From contig NZ_BCVH01000005.1 of assembly GCF_001591645.1 (NCBI RefSeq), positions 124,001 to 188,000 of the forward strand: a stretch of 64,000 bases of DNA. The letters are read 5' to 3'. Each line of letters starts with the position of its first letter. Positions within the stretch are counted from its first letter, which is position 1. Below the pieces are notes generated by a model. The model was not told where the DNA came from. It did no database searches and saw only the letters and a list, made by a program, of their open reading frames with translations. The stretch comes from Robertmurraya korlensis NBRC 107688 (GTDB lineage: Bacteria; Bacillota; Bacilli; Bacillales; Cytobacillaceae). Position numbers and translations under genes: made by a program. Of the stretch, positions 1-7,944 are shown in pieces.

Positions 1-444
1 AAAAAGGGATTGAGATTTGGAGCGGTTGATTATATTATCAAACCGTTTGAGTTTGATCGGTTTAAGTCGGCGCTCGTTCATTATCAACAGGAACAAATCT
101 TGCTTGATAAACAGGAGAAAGTTAACCAGTCAGAGTTAGATCAACTTTTACTCCATAAAGAGCAGAAGGAGTCCAATGGGAATGAACTGCCAAAGGGACT
201 AACTAGAAATACACTCCAAAGAGTCTGGAGGGAGATAGTTGCTTTTGGGAAACAGTCATTTACGACGGAGGAACTAGCTTGTCGAGTAGGGGTATCAAGA
301 GTATCAATGAGAAAGTATGTTACATTTTTAGCAGACATACAAGTATTAGAGACTGATTTCGCGTATGGTTCTATCGGTAGACCTGTGTTAACACATCGTT
401 TGCTTCCATATAACGAAGAGCGAATTCATCAATATTTTCATTAA
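1..444 (+). CDS. Response regulator, C-terminal part (CitT/DcuR/DctR type); 5' end outside window
   Basis: The reading frame is open from base 1, so the gene starts upstream. The first ~30 residues are the end of a receiver domain: GAVDYIIKPF carries the conserved Lys-Pro that follows the phosphorylation site. After a short linker, a C-terminal helix-turn-helix (about residues 65-130 of the visible part, TTEELACRVGVSRVSMRKYV) matches regulators of the CitT/DcuR/DctR group, which respond to citrate, malate, succinate or fumarate with a partner sensor kinase. The dicarboxylate carrier operon just downstream fits as its target. The kinase is not in the window. The family call is strong; the inducer is inferred. 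Confidence 0.85.
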   Translation, partial: KKGLRFGAVDYIIKPFEFDRFKSALVHYQQEQILLDKQEKVNQSELDQLLLHKEQKESNGNELPKGLTRNTLQRVWREIVAFGKQSFTTEELACRVGVSRVSMRKYVTFLADIQVLETDFAYGSIGRPVLTHRLLPYNEERIHQYFH

Positions 445-480
445 AAGGAGCAGTTACCTATAGGTGGCTGCTCTTTTCTT
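445..480 (+). terminator. Rho-independent terminator after the response regulator
   Basis: GAGCAG (448-453) pairs with CTGCTC (468-473), with extra inner pairing ACC/AGGT, followed by TTTTCTTTT. It separates the regulator from the transporter operon. Confidence 0.8.
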
Positions 481-662
481 TTACTTACTAAAGTTACTAA
501 ACTATTTACTAATTTTCAGAAGCTTTTTTGTTTCCTCTCCTTCTAGTATCTTAAAAGCATAAGTAAAAAACATGTTTTTTATCATTCATATTCCAATGGA
601 GGGATACGCATACTTGTAAGAAGCTACTAATGTTGTGTTAGCAGCTATTTTATTGGTTAAGT

Positions 663-680
663 TTGTGAAATGCTTCACAA
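663..680 (+). promoter_or_regulatory. Rex-type operator upstream of the fumarate operon
   Basis: TTGTGAAATGCTTCACAA is a perfect inverted repeat with the arms TTGTGAA/TTCACAA and a 4-base centre, which is the known binding pattern of the NADH/NAD+ sensing repressor Rex. A further half-site TTGTGAA lies at 691-697. The gap 481-740 holds no gene; it also contains a weak hairpin with one mismatch at 622-646. Rex usually represses fermentation and anaerobic respiration genes and releases DNA when NADH rises. Binding is inferred from sequence only. Confidence 0.75.
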
Positions 681-703
681 TATGGACGTTTTGTGAAATA
701 AGA

Positions 704-717
704 GTGATGTTAATCAC
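704..717 (+). promoter_or_regulatory. FNR/Crp-type palindrome upstream of the fumarate operon
   Basis: GTGA (704-707) and TCAC (714-717) are separated by six bases, matching the core of the FNR/Crp-family box (TGTGA-N6-TCACA). It lies 24 bases downstream of the Rex-type box and 10 bases before the Shine-Dalgarno of the transporter gene. That position is unusual for an activator site, so it could act in repression, or the true promoter may lie elsewhere. Confidence 0.45.
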
Positions 718-740
718 GTGATAAAAAAGGAGTGGAAAAA

Positions 741-2210
741 ATGGCAATTCCTGTTGGAAAACTTAAACAACATCAATCAGGGCCAACTATTACGAAGAAG
801 CCGAACGAGGTTAAGTTCATCCCATTATTAGTTACTTTAGCAATTGGAGCAATCATCTGGTTTATTAATCCTCCTGGAGATCTTTCACCTCAAGCTTGGC
901 ATTTATTTGCCATTTTTGTGGCAACAATTGTTGGGCTCATTATTAAGCCATTGCCAATGGGCAGTGTGGCTGTTCTTGCTTTAACTGGGACGGTGCTTAC
1001 GCAGACCCTAACAATTGATCAAGCGTTAAGTGGTTTTCAAAACACGACCATTTGGTTAATAGTTATTGCCTTCTTTATTTCAAGAGGGTTTATCAAAACA
1101 GGCTTAGGAACAAGGGTGGCCTATATGTTCGTGAAGAAATTCGGTAAAAAGACCCTTGGATTATCTTATTCACTGATTGCTAGTGACTTAATCCTTTCTC
1201 CTGCTATGCCTTCTAACACGGCTCGTGCTGGCGGAATTTTACTACCGATTATTCGATCTCTTTCAGAAACGTATGGTTCAAGAGCAGGAGATGGGACAGA
1301 GCGGAAAGTTGGTGCTTTTTTAACGAAGGTTGCCTTCCAAGGTGACATGATCACTTCGGCTATGTTTTTAACTGCGATGGCTGCGAACCCCTTAGCCGCA
1401 CAAATTGCTGGTGATATTACTGGACAACACATTTCTTGGGGAAGTTGGGCCATTGCTGCCATTGTACCTGGATTACTTAGTTTAATTTTAATACCTTTAG
1501 TTATTTACAAGCTTTACCCACCAGAAATTAAAGAAACCCCTCAAGCAACATCCATGGCTGAAAAAAAGCTAAAGGAAATGGGGCCACTTAAGAAGGAAGA
1601 GTTCTACATGATCGGCGTTTTCCTACTGATCTTAGGATTGTGGATTTTCGGAACAAACTTAGGTATTAATGCAACAACGACAGCCTTTATCGGTCTTGGT
1701 GCACTTCTTTTAACACAAGTATTGAGCTGGTCAGATATTAAGAAAGAAGAAGGGGCTTGGGACACGTTGGTTTGGTTCGCTGTACTTGTTATGATGGCCA
1801 CCTTCCTAAATGAGCTAGGGATGATTCCATGGTTCAGCGATACGATGCAACATTCAGTAAGTGGAATGTCTTGGATGTGGACACTTGTGATTTTGTCAGT
1901 TGTTTATTTCTATTCGCACTATTTCTTTGCGAGTAACACAGCTCACGTTAGTGCCATGTATGCAGCGTTCTTAGCTGTTCTAGTAGCTGCAGGAGCACCG
2001 CCGTTAGTATCTGCTTTAATTCTAGCTGTATTTAGTAACCTGTTTGGTTGTTTAACGCACTATAGCTGTGGTCCAGCTCCGGTATTCTTTGGAACGGGGT
2101 ATGTGACTCAAAACAAATGGTGGTCACTTGGATTTATTATTTCTATCATCCATATCGTTGTGTGGTTCGGTGTGGGTGGAGCTTGGTGGAAATTGTTAGG
2201 TCTCTGGTAA
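741..2210 (+). CDS. DASS-family dicarboxylate/anion:sodium symporter
   Basis: A very hydrophobic protein of about 489 residues with roughly a dozen membrane segments, of the divalent anion:Na+ symporter family (SdcS/CitT/SLC13-like). Recognisable features are the SPAMPSNTARAG stretch near residue 155 and the second SNTAH motif (FASNTAHVSAMY) near residue 395; these two SNT motifs bind carboxylate and Na+ in the family. The ATG at 741 is preferred to the GTG at 732 because AAGGAG (727-732) is 8 bases away and overlaps the GTG. It heads an operon for fumarase and fumarate reductase, so malate, fumarate, succinate or tartrate are plausible substrates, possibly by exchange. Substrate is inferred from context. 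Confidence 0.9.
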   Translation: MAIPVGKLKQHQSGPTITKKPNEVKFIPLLVTLAIGAIIWFINPPGDLSPQAWHLFAIFVATIVGLIIKPLPMGSVAVLALTGTVLTQTLTIDQALSGFQNTTIWLIVIAFFISRGFIKTGLGTRVAYMFVKKFGKKTLGLSYSLIASDLILSPAMPSNTARAGGILLPIIRSLSETYGSRAGDGTERKVGAFLTKVAFQGDMITSAMFLTAMAANPLAAQIAGDITGQHISWGSWAIAAIVPGLLSLILIPLVIYKLYPPEIKETPQATSMAEKKLKEMGPLKKEEFYMIGVFLLILGLWIFGTNLGINATTTAFIGLGALLLTQVLSWSDIKKEEGAWDTLVWFAVLVMMATFLNELGMIPWFSDTMQHSVSGMSWMWTLVILSVVYFYSHYFFASNTAHVSAMYAAFLAVLVAAGAPPLVSALILAVFSNLFGCLTHYSCGPAPVFFGTGYVTQNKWWSLGFIISIIHIVVWFGVGGAWWKLLGLW

Positions 2211-2233
2211 GAAAAATAAGAGGAGTGACAATC

Positions 2234-2404
2234 ATGAAATCCCCGTGCTGTCAGGAAAAACTAGAAGTTCAATATGGTGAAGAAATGTATCATGGCTGTG
2301 ACGATGAGTACGCACTAATGATTCCATACTTGGTTTGTACCAAGTGTGGAGTCACCCATCTTCAAGCTAGTAAAGAAGAAATAAACGAATTAGTTGCCAT
2401 ATAA
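2234..2404 (+). CDS. Small cysteine-rich protein, probable metal binder
   Basis: A 56-residue protein with Cys-Cys near the N terminus (PCC) and a CTKC knuckle near residue 35, plus a further Cys in between. This is a zinc-ribbon-like layout. The ATG at 2234 has AGAGGAGTG just upstream; an open frame continues further 5' inside the transporter gene but without a good ribosome site. It sits 23 bases after the transporter and 14 bases before the fumarase genes, so it is part of the operon. I do not recognise the family; a role in metal or cluster handling for fumarase or the Fe-S reductase is only a guess. Confidence 0.7.
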   Translation: MKSPCCQEKLEVQYGEEMYHGCDDEYALMIPYLVCTKCGVTHLQASKEEINELVAI

Positions 2405-2418
2405 CAGGAGGAAAACAA

Positions 2419-3264
2419 ATGCGTGAAATATCAGCGAAATTAATTACTGAAACAGTGAGAGGGTTATGTATTCAAGCGGCATGTGACTTACCTGAAGATG
2501 TGGAGAACTTGATCGCTGCTGGGCTTGAGAAAGAGGAGTCTGAGTTCGGTAAATATAGCTTAGAAAAAATACTAAAAAATGTGAAGCTAGCGCGAGAGGA
2601 CCATGCACCTATGTGTCAAGACACAGGGATGACAGTTGTTCTGGTAGAGGTTGGTCAGGATGCTCATATTGTCGATGGGAACCTAACTGATGCGATCAAC
2701 GAAGGGGTAAGACAAGGATATGAGGACGGATATCTTCGTAAATCGGTTGTTTCAGATCCTGTACTCGACCGGAAAAACACAGGTGATAACACGCCAGCTG
2801 TGATTCATACAGAAATTGTTCCAGGGGACCATGTGAAAATTGAGGTTCTTCCTAAGGGTGCTGGTAGTGAGAATATGGGTGCGGTAAAGATGTGTAAGCC
2901 TTCTGAAGGAATTGAAGGAGTAAAGGATTTTATTGTCAATACGATCACAACAGCAGGTGGAAACCCTTGTCCTCCCGTTATCGTTGGAGTAGGTATCGGT
3001 GGAACGATGGATAAATGTACGCTTTTAGCCAAAAAAGCATTAGCAAGAACAGCGGGTGAGCCAAACCCGAACCCAGCCTATGCCGAAGTAGAAGCGGAAT
3101 TGCTAGAGCGAATCAACAAGCTGGGCATTGGGCCACAAGGCTTTGGTGGGAAAGTAACAGCTCTTGCTGTACATGTAGAAACATACCCAACTCATATTGC
3201 TATGATGCCTGTTTGTGTGACCTTGAACTGTCATGCGGCACGTCATAAAGAAGCTATTTTATAA
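2419..3264 (+). CDS. Class I fumarase / L(+)-tartrate dehydratase-type hydro-lyase, alpha subunit
   Basis: 281 residues, the usual length for the alpha subunit of two-subunit Fe-S hydro-lyases (fumarase FumA-type, TtdA). Visible marks are MCQDTGM near residue 66, AGSENMG near residue 153, and GVGIGGTMDKC near residue 193, which supply cluster ligands and substrate contacts. The enzyme interconverts fumarate and malate, or dehydrates tartrate, using an oxygen-sensitive [4Fe-4S] cluster in the cytoplasm. The beta subunit follows after 12 bases. Fumarase is favoured over tartrate dehydratase because fumarate reductase genes follow, but sequence alone does not settle it. Confidence 0.9.
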   Translation: MREISAKLITETVRGLCIQAACDLPEDVENLIAAGLEKEESEFGKYSLEKILKNVKLAREDHAPMCQDTGMTVVLVEVGQDAHIVDGNLTDAINEGVRQGYEDGYLRKSVVSDPVLDRKNTGDNTPAVIHTEIVPGDHVKIEVLPKGAGSENMGAVKMCKPSEGIEGVKDFIVNTITTAGGNPCPPVIVGVGIGGTMDKCTLLAKKALARTAGEPNPNPAYAEVEAELLERINKLGIGPQGFGGKVTALAVHVETYPTHIAMMPVCVTLNCHAARHKEAIL

Positions 3265-3276
3265 GGGGTGAAAAAG

Positions 3277-3837
3277 ATGACATTGATTAAAAAATTACAA
3301 ACACCATTAACCTATGAACAAATAAAAGACTTAAAAGCAGGTGACCAAGTATCCATTACAGGAGTCATTTACTCTGCTCGTGATGCGGCTCACAAAATCA
3401 TGGTGGATGCATTACATGCGAATCTTCCCCTTCCTATTGATGTAGAAGGACAGATCATTTATTATGCTGGTCCAACCCCAGCGAAACCAGGCAGAGTGAT
3501 TGGGTCATGTGGGCCAACAACAAGTGGTCGTATGGATGCTTATTCACCTGAAATAATGGAGCAAGGATTAAAGGGCATGATCGGAAAAGGCCCTAGAAGT
3601 AAAGCGGTTATTGAATCAATGAAGAAAAATAAAGCGGTATACTTCGCTGCAATCGGTGGAGCAGCTGCCTTGATCGCGGACACGATTAAGAAGGTAGATA
3701 TTGTTGCATATGAAGAGCTTGGACCTGAAGCGATTCGCCGAATGGAAATTGTGGATTATCCATGCATCGTTGCTGTTGATTGTGAAGGAAACGACTTGTA
3801 TGAAATTGGTGTAGAAAAGTACAGAGTAGAAGTTTAA
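3277..3837 (+). CDS. Class I fumarase / tartrate dehydratase-type hydro-lyase, beta subunit
   Basis: About 186 residues, typical of the beta (swivel) subunit. It has YYAGPTPAKPGRVIGSCGPT near residues 70-88 and TTSGRMD after it, the hallmark of the family, and a Gly/Ala-rich stretch (YFAAIGGAAALIA) near residue 125. The ATG at 3277 with AAGGGGTG 6 bases upstream is preferred; a GTG at 3268 lies inside that ribosome site. The protein pairs with the preceding alpha subunit. The next gene starts 22 bases later, so co-transcription is very likely. Confidence 0.9.
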   Translation: MTLIKKLQTPLTYEQIKDLKAGDQVSITGVIYSARDAAHKIMVDALHANLPLPIDVEGQIIYYAGPTPAKPGRVIGSCGPTTSGRMDAYSPEIMEQGLKGMIGKGPRSKAVIESMKKNKAVYFAAIGGAAALIADTIKKVDIVAYEELGPEAIRRMEIVDYPCIVAVDCEGNDLYEIGVEKYRVEV

Positions 3838-3859
3838 TAAATATAGAGGTGAAACAACG

Positions 3860-5569
3860 ATGCTTAGCTATGATGTCATAATTGTTGGAGCAGGTGGGGC
3901 TGGTATGATGGCGGCCCTAAATGCTAGCGAAGATAAAAGTTTAAAAGTAGCCTGTCTTTCAAAGATTTTCCCTACCCGATCTCACACCGGTGCGGCCCAG
4001 GGTGGAATTAATGCAGCGATGGGATATCGTGATGAAAACGATTCGCCAGAAAGCCATTTTAGAGATACGGTCAAGGGGAGTGACTTTCTTGCAGATCAGG
4101 ACGCCGTTGAGTTTTTTACGTCGAATATGCCAAAGGTGATCTCGGAGCTAGATTATTTTGGTGTTCCCTTTTCAAGAGATGAAAACGGAAATATCGCCCA
4201 GCGGCCGTTTGGTGGGGCCTCTAGCCCGAGAACCTGTTATTCCGCGGATAAAACAGGCCATGTGATCCTTCATGCCTTGTATGAACAATGCTTGAAAAAT
4301 GGGGTGAAATTTCATAATGACTGGCACCTATTATCCATATCCGTGAATGAAGGGAAGTTTGAAGGAATTGTTACTATGGATATCAGAAGTGGAGAAATTC
4401 ACTCGATTCAAGCAAAGTCAGTTGTTATAGCAACAGGCGGTTTCGGAAGAGTGTATTGGAGCCGGACAACGAACGCCATTAACATGACGGGTGATGGAAC
4501 GGCTGCATGCTTCGAGGCGGGAATTCCTCTCAAAGATCCTGAGTTTGTTCAATTCCACCCAACAGGATTAGCTTCGACAGGTGTCCTTCTATCTGAGGCT
4601 TGTCGTGGAGAAGGTGGCTACTTAATCAATAAAGATGGGGAACGTTTTATGGCACGCTATGCTCCGGGGAAAATGGAGCTTGGGCCACGTGATCTTGTAT
4701 CGAGAGCGATTGAGACGGAAATCAAGGAAGGTCGCGGCTTCGGTGAAGGGATGGGTTCGTATGTGCTCATGGACCTTCGTCACTTAGGGGAAAAGAAAAT
4801 CATGGAACGTCTTCCTCAAGTAAGAGAGTTGGCAATGGAGTTTGAAGGGGTAGATCTTATTAAAGAACCTGTCCCGATAAGACCGAGTTGTCATTATACA
4901 ATGGGTGGTATTCATGTGAGTGATTATCGCACATGCAGCACACCGATTGAAGGAATTCATGCAGCGGGTGAATGTTGTAGCGTATCCATCCATGGAGCCA
5001 ATCGACTCGGTGGCAACTCGGTGGCTGACGTTGTTCTTTTTGGAAAGTATGCAGGTATTGGAGCAAGAGAAAGTGCGAAAAAACGTGGTTTTTCAAGCAT
5101 AGAGAAGCTGATGGCTGAAGCGACGGAATGGACAGAGAAGTTCAAGACGATTCGTGAAAAAACGAATGGGATTAATATGTTCAAGATACGGGATGAGTTA
5201 GCAGAAACAATGTGGAATCATGTCGGGATTTTCCGTACAGAAGCAGAGATGGAAGTAGCTTATGAAAAGGTTTCTAGACTGATAGAAGATTACGAGTTTG
5301 CCACCATAGGGGATTCTTCTGAAAGATATAATATGGCATTCCTTAACTATGTGGAAATAGGAAATATTCTAAAGCTTGCAAAGGCGATTGCTTTAGGTGC
5401 GCTTAATCGAAAAGAGAGCAGGGGTTCACATGCAAGAGCAGACTACCCTGAGCGTGACGATAACAACTTCTTAAAGCACACATTGATCTATAAGGACGGG
5501 GACCAATACCGTTTGGAATATAGCCCGGTGAAGATTACAAAATACCAACCGGAGGAGCGAAAATACTAA
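3860..5569 (+). CDS. Fumarate reductase/succinate dehydrogenase flavoprotein subunit (E-type, SdhA/TfrA/MfrA-like)
   Basis: 569 residues. The N terminus has the FAD-binding VIIVGAGGAGM motif, then RSHTGAAQGG, whose His carries covalent FAD in this family. HPTG (near residue 235), GEGGYLINKDGERF and RPSCHYTMGGIHV give the dicarboxylate site. There is no twin-arginine signal, so it is cytoplasmic, unlike Wolinella/Campylobacter MfrA. It overlaps the Fe-S subunit gene by one base. The complex interconverts fumarate and succinate; context (fumarase, dicarboxylate carrier, Rex box) suggests reduction of fumarate. Direction and electron donor (menaquinol or thiol) are inferred. Confidence 0.9.
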   Translation: MLSYDVIIVGAGGAGMMAALNASEDKSLKVACLSKIFPTRSHTGAAQGGINAAMGYRDENDSPESHFRDTVKGSDFLADQDAVEFFTSNMPKVISELDYFGVPFSRDENGNIAQRPFGGASSPRTCYSADKTGHVILHALYEQCLKNGVKFHNDWHLLSISVNEGKFEGIVTMDIRSGEIHSIQAKSVVIATGGFGRVYWSRTTNAINMTGDGTAACFEAGIPLKDPEFVQFHPTGLASTGVLLSEACRGEGGYLINKDGERFMARYAPGKMELGPRDLVSRAIETEIKEGRGFGEGMGSYVLMDLRHLGEKKIMERLPQVRELAMEFEGVDLIKEPVPIRPSCHYTMGGIHVSDYRTCSTPIEGIHAAGECCSVSIHGANRLGGNSVADVVLFGKYAGIGARESAKKRGFSSIEKLMAEATEWTEKFKTIREKTNGINMFKIRDELAETMWNHVGIFRTEAEMEVAYEKVSRLIEDYEFATIGDSSERYNMAFLNYVEIGNILKLAKAIALGALNRKESRGSHARADYPERDDNNFLKHTLIYKDGDQYRLEYSPVKITKYQPEERKY

Positions 5570-6525
5570 TGTATTCTACACTATATATAAAAATTAGACG
5601 TTTTGACGGAAAAAAAGAATGGTACCAAGGTTATCACCTTCCGTATGAAAAGGGGAGAACGGTCCTCTGGGCTTTAACAACCATTCGTGAGCAGATGGAT
5701 CCAACACTTGTATTTACCTCGGCTTGTCGACATGCGATTTGTGGAAGCTGTGCGGTTACAATCAATGGAAATGCGTTTTTAGCATGTAAGACATCACTAG
5801 ATGAGGTGCTTGAAACCTTTCAAACTCCGCATTTAACCTTTGAGCCTTTGAAGAACTTTGAAGTCATTAAGGATCTGGCAATTGAATGGGAACCGAAGAT
5901 GGAGAAAATGGAAAAAGTGAAGCCATGGTTACTGCCAGCAGAAGATGGAAGTAAGGAATTAGGCTTCAAGCAAAGTGAAGAGGACTACCACCAGATTGCT
6001 GCTCCGACAGACTGTATTCTCTGTGGTGTTTGTACGTCTGAGTGTAATCAATTAGCTGTTAATGACGGAACATACCTTGATCCATTTATTCTAAATAGAG
6101 CCTATCGATTTGCTGTGGATTCTCGTGATGGAAGCCCTGAGCAGCATATTCAACCTGTTTTTGAAAATGAATTATGGAAATGTCTACACTGTATGCAATG
6201 TGTATCAAAATGTCCAAAGGGAATTCCTTTGACCGAACAAATTGCTTACCTAAGACAAGAATCCATCAGAATGGGTGAGGTGAATAATCAAGGAGCACGG
6301 CATGCCTTTGCCTTCCATGACGATGTTCGAAGTAAAGGACGTCTAAATGAAATGACTCTTCCAATTAAAACAGACGGACTTGTCAATACGGCTATGAGAA
6401 AGGTCCCTTTTGCCTTAAGAATGATTAAAAAGGGGAAAATCAATCCATTCCATATGCCTAAGGCAGTGGAAGGAATTAAGGGTGTTAGAGAAATATACCA
6501 ATATGCCAAGGAGGTCGGGGAATAA
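5569..6525 (+). CDS. Fumarate reductase/succinate dehydrogenase iron-sulfur subunit, E-type with CxxCxxCxxxCP in both ferredoxin motifs
   Basis: 318 residues, longer than the ~240 of ordinary SdhB. A 2Fe-2S domain comes first (CRHAICGSCAVTING and a later Cys near residue 70). A ferredoxin-like domain follows with CILCGVCTSEC near residue 150 and CLHCMQCVSKCPKG near residue 205. In classical complex II the fourth position of this last motif is Val/Ile and the cluster is 3Fe-4S; here it is Cys, as in archaeal and Campylobacter E-type enzymes and in thiol:fumarate reductase, so a second 4Fe-4S cluster is expected. The gene ends exactly where the SdhE-like gene begins (ATGA-type overlap at 6525). 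Confidence 0.9.
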   Translation: MYSTLYIKIRRFDGKKEWYQGYHLPYEKGRTVLWALTTIREQMDPTLVFTSACRHAICGSCAVTINGNAFLACKTSLDEVLETFQTPHLTFEPLKNFEVIKDLAIEWEPKMEKMEKVKPWLLPAEDGSKELGFKQSEEDYHQIAAPTDCILCGVCTSECNQLAVNDGTYLDPFILNRAYRFAVDSRDGSPEQHIQPVFENELWKCLHCMQCVSKCPKGIPLTEQIAYLRQESIRMGEVNNQGARHAFAFHDDVRSKGRLNEMTLPIKTDGLVNTAMRKVPFALRMIKKGKINPFHMPKAVEGIKGVREIYQYAKEVGE

Positions 6526-7415
6526 TGAGATACGCCTTTTTCCCAGGTTGTACACTGGAGTCTGCTGCAGAAGAATTAATGATATCAACAAAGAAAGTGG
6601 CTGCCGCCCTTGGAATTGAACTAATCGAACTCAATGGCTGGACCTGTTGTGGGGCGAGTCATATACAAGATGTAGATGATTTCCTTGCAACTTCCATTAA
6701 TGCTAGAAATATCTCCCTAGCAGAGGAACTAAAAGTAGATAAATTATTAACCGTTTGTAATACATGTACCCTTATGTTACGTACAGCAAAGCTAAAAATG
6801 GATAAAAATGAAAAACTTCGTACGAAGGTGAATGAAGGCTTAAATCGTTCTGGAATGGAATACAAAGGATCGGTTGAAGTAACCCACTTATTATGGGCAC
6901 TCATCCAAGATTATGGTTTAGATAATCTAAAGAAGCTTGTGAAGCGTCCATTAACAGGATTGAAGGTAGCAAACTTCTATGGTTGTCATATCTTAATGCC
7001 TCCAAATGTGATGGGCTTTGAAAACCATATGAATCCGCAATCGATGGAGATGGTGGCGGAAGTGCTTGGCGCAGAAAGTGTTGATTTTGAACAAAGACTT
7101 GCTTGCTGTGGGTTCCATGCGGTTTTTCCGGCGGAAAAAGAAGTAATGAACTTAACTGGGAAGAACTGTTTATCTCCTAAAGCAGCTGGCGCGGATTGTC
7201 TTGTAACTCCTTGCCCATTGTGTCAAATGCAATTAGATGCCTACCAACCGGATGCTCAAAAGGCATTCAAGGAAGATATCACCATGCCAGTGCTTCATTT
7301 ACCTCAGTTGATTGGACTTGCGTTAGGATTTTCTCCAGAAGAATTGGCCATTCAGCGACATGTGGTGGATGCAATCCCTGCATTAAAAGAAACACTTCAA
7401 CTACAGACTGTCTAG
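6525..7415 (+). CDS. CCG-domain subunit (HdrB/SdhE-like) of the fumarate reductase complex
   Basis: 296 residues with two complete cysteine-rich CCG domains: FFPGC...WTCCGAS...CNTC in the first half, and FYGCH...LACCGFH...CPLCQMQ in the second. Such domains bind the noncubane 4Fe-4S clusters of heterodisulfide reductase HdrB and form SdhE of E-type succinate:quinone reductases, where they replace the haem-containing membrane anchor. There are no membrane helices. Translationally coupled to the Fe-S subunit. In methanogen thiol:fumarate reductase this domain is fused to the Fe-S protein; here it is separate. No SdhF-like gene follows. Confidence 0.88.
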   Translation: MRYAFFPGCTLESAAEELMISTKKVAAALGIELIELNGWTCCGASHIQDVDDFLATSINARNISLAEELKVDKLLTVCNTCTLMLRTAKLKMDKNEKLRTKVNEGLNRSGMEYKGSVEVTHLLWALIQDYGLDNLKKLVKRPLTGLKVANFYGCHILMPPNVMGFENHMNPQSMEMVAEVLGAESVDFEQRLACCGFHAVFPAEKEVMNLTGKNCLSPKAAGADCLVTPCPLCQMQLDAYQPDAQKAFKEDITMPVLHLPQLIGLALGFSPEELAIQRHVVDAIPALKETLQLQTV

Positions 7416-7430
7416 GGGCCACGAGGTTTT

Positions 7431-7772
7431 ATGGAACTTACCTATCAAAAGAAAGCAAAGCTTGTTGGAAGAATAGACAAAGGTCTACTCTGGCTGTTAA
7501 ACATTGAAGATGATTGGATCCATGATCAGTATGGAGATAGTTATATATATTATGGAGAAATCCATTCCTCGCGTGATCGATTTCACCCGGTTTCAACATC
7601 AATCACAGGCTATTTTCAGGATGGAGAAACGGGGAAATGGATCAGGGTGATAAAAGGTGTAGCCGAATTTGATATTCATGATATAAATTCATCTTGGGAA
7701 GATACCATCGAAAATCTCGTCAGCTTTAAATGGGTAACAGGTGTTTATAAAAAATATAGAAGAAGTGTGTAA
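7431..7772 (+). CDS. Hypothetical protein, last gene of the fumarate operon
   Basis: 113 residues, soluble, rich in Trp, Tyr and Asp, with no membrane segment or metal motif. The start at 7431 has GAGG six bases before it and lies 15 bases after the SdhE-like gene, followed directly by a strong terminator, so it is the operon's last gene. I do not recognise the family. It is too polar to be a membrane anchor; an accessory or assembly role for the complex is possible but unsupported. Confidence 0.6.
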   Translation: MELTYQKKAKLVGRIDKGLLWLLNIEDDWIHDQYGDSYIYYGEIHSSRDRFHPVSTSITGYFQDGETGKWIRVIKGVAEFDIHDINSSWEDTIENLVSFKWVTGVYKKYRRSV

Positions 7773-7778
7773 AGTGTC

Positions 7779-7810
7779 AAGTAGTGAATGTTTCGTTCAC
7801 TACTTTTTTT
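7779..7810 (+). terminator. Rho-independent terminator closing the fumarate operon
   Basis: AAGTAGTGAA (7779-7788) pairs perfectly with TTCACTACTT (7796-7805), with a 7-base loop and a following T-run. Confidence 0.9.
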
Positions 7811-7836
7811 ATTTGATTTTTCTGATTTATTTTAAT

Positions 7837-7853
7837 TGTAACATAAGGTAATA
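7837..7853 (+). promoter_or_regulatory. Degenerate second TnrA/GlnR-like site
   Basis: TGTAA-N7-TAATA matches the TGTNA-N7-TNACA pattern except for one base in the right arm. Its centre is 35 bases upstream of the perfect box at 7872. It may be a low-affinity partner site or chance. Confidence 0.35.
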
Positions 7854-7871
7854 CATGGTATTTTAGATACA

Positions 7872-7888
7872 TGTTAGGTTTTGTAACA
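7872..7888 (+). promoter_or_regulatory. TnrA/GlnR box upstream of urease
   Basis: TGTTAGGTTTTGTAACA fits the TnrA/GlnR consensus TGTNA-N7-TNACA exactly. A TATAAT -10 lies at 7909-7914 with only a poor -35 (TTGAAT, 14-base spacer), as expected for an activator-dependent promoter. In Bacillus subtilis the urease operon is nitrogen-regulated by TnrA, GlnR and CodY; the same control is inferred here. Confidence 0.7.
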
Positions 7889-7944
7889 TTGAATGTAATA
7901 AATATTCCTATAATTTGTAAGAAGTATAGAAGGGAGGGGTATGA

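Noticed and set aside
4784-5184. Several open frames opposite or within the flavoprotein gene
   Set aside because: They lie wholly inside a strongly supported coding gene, lack ribosome sites and give no family-like protein.
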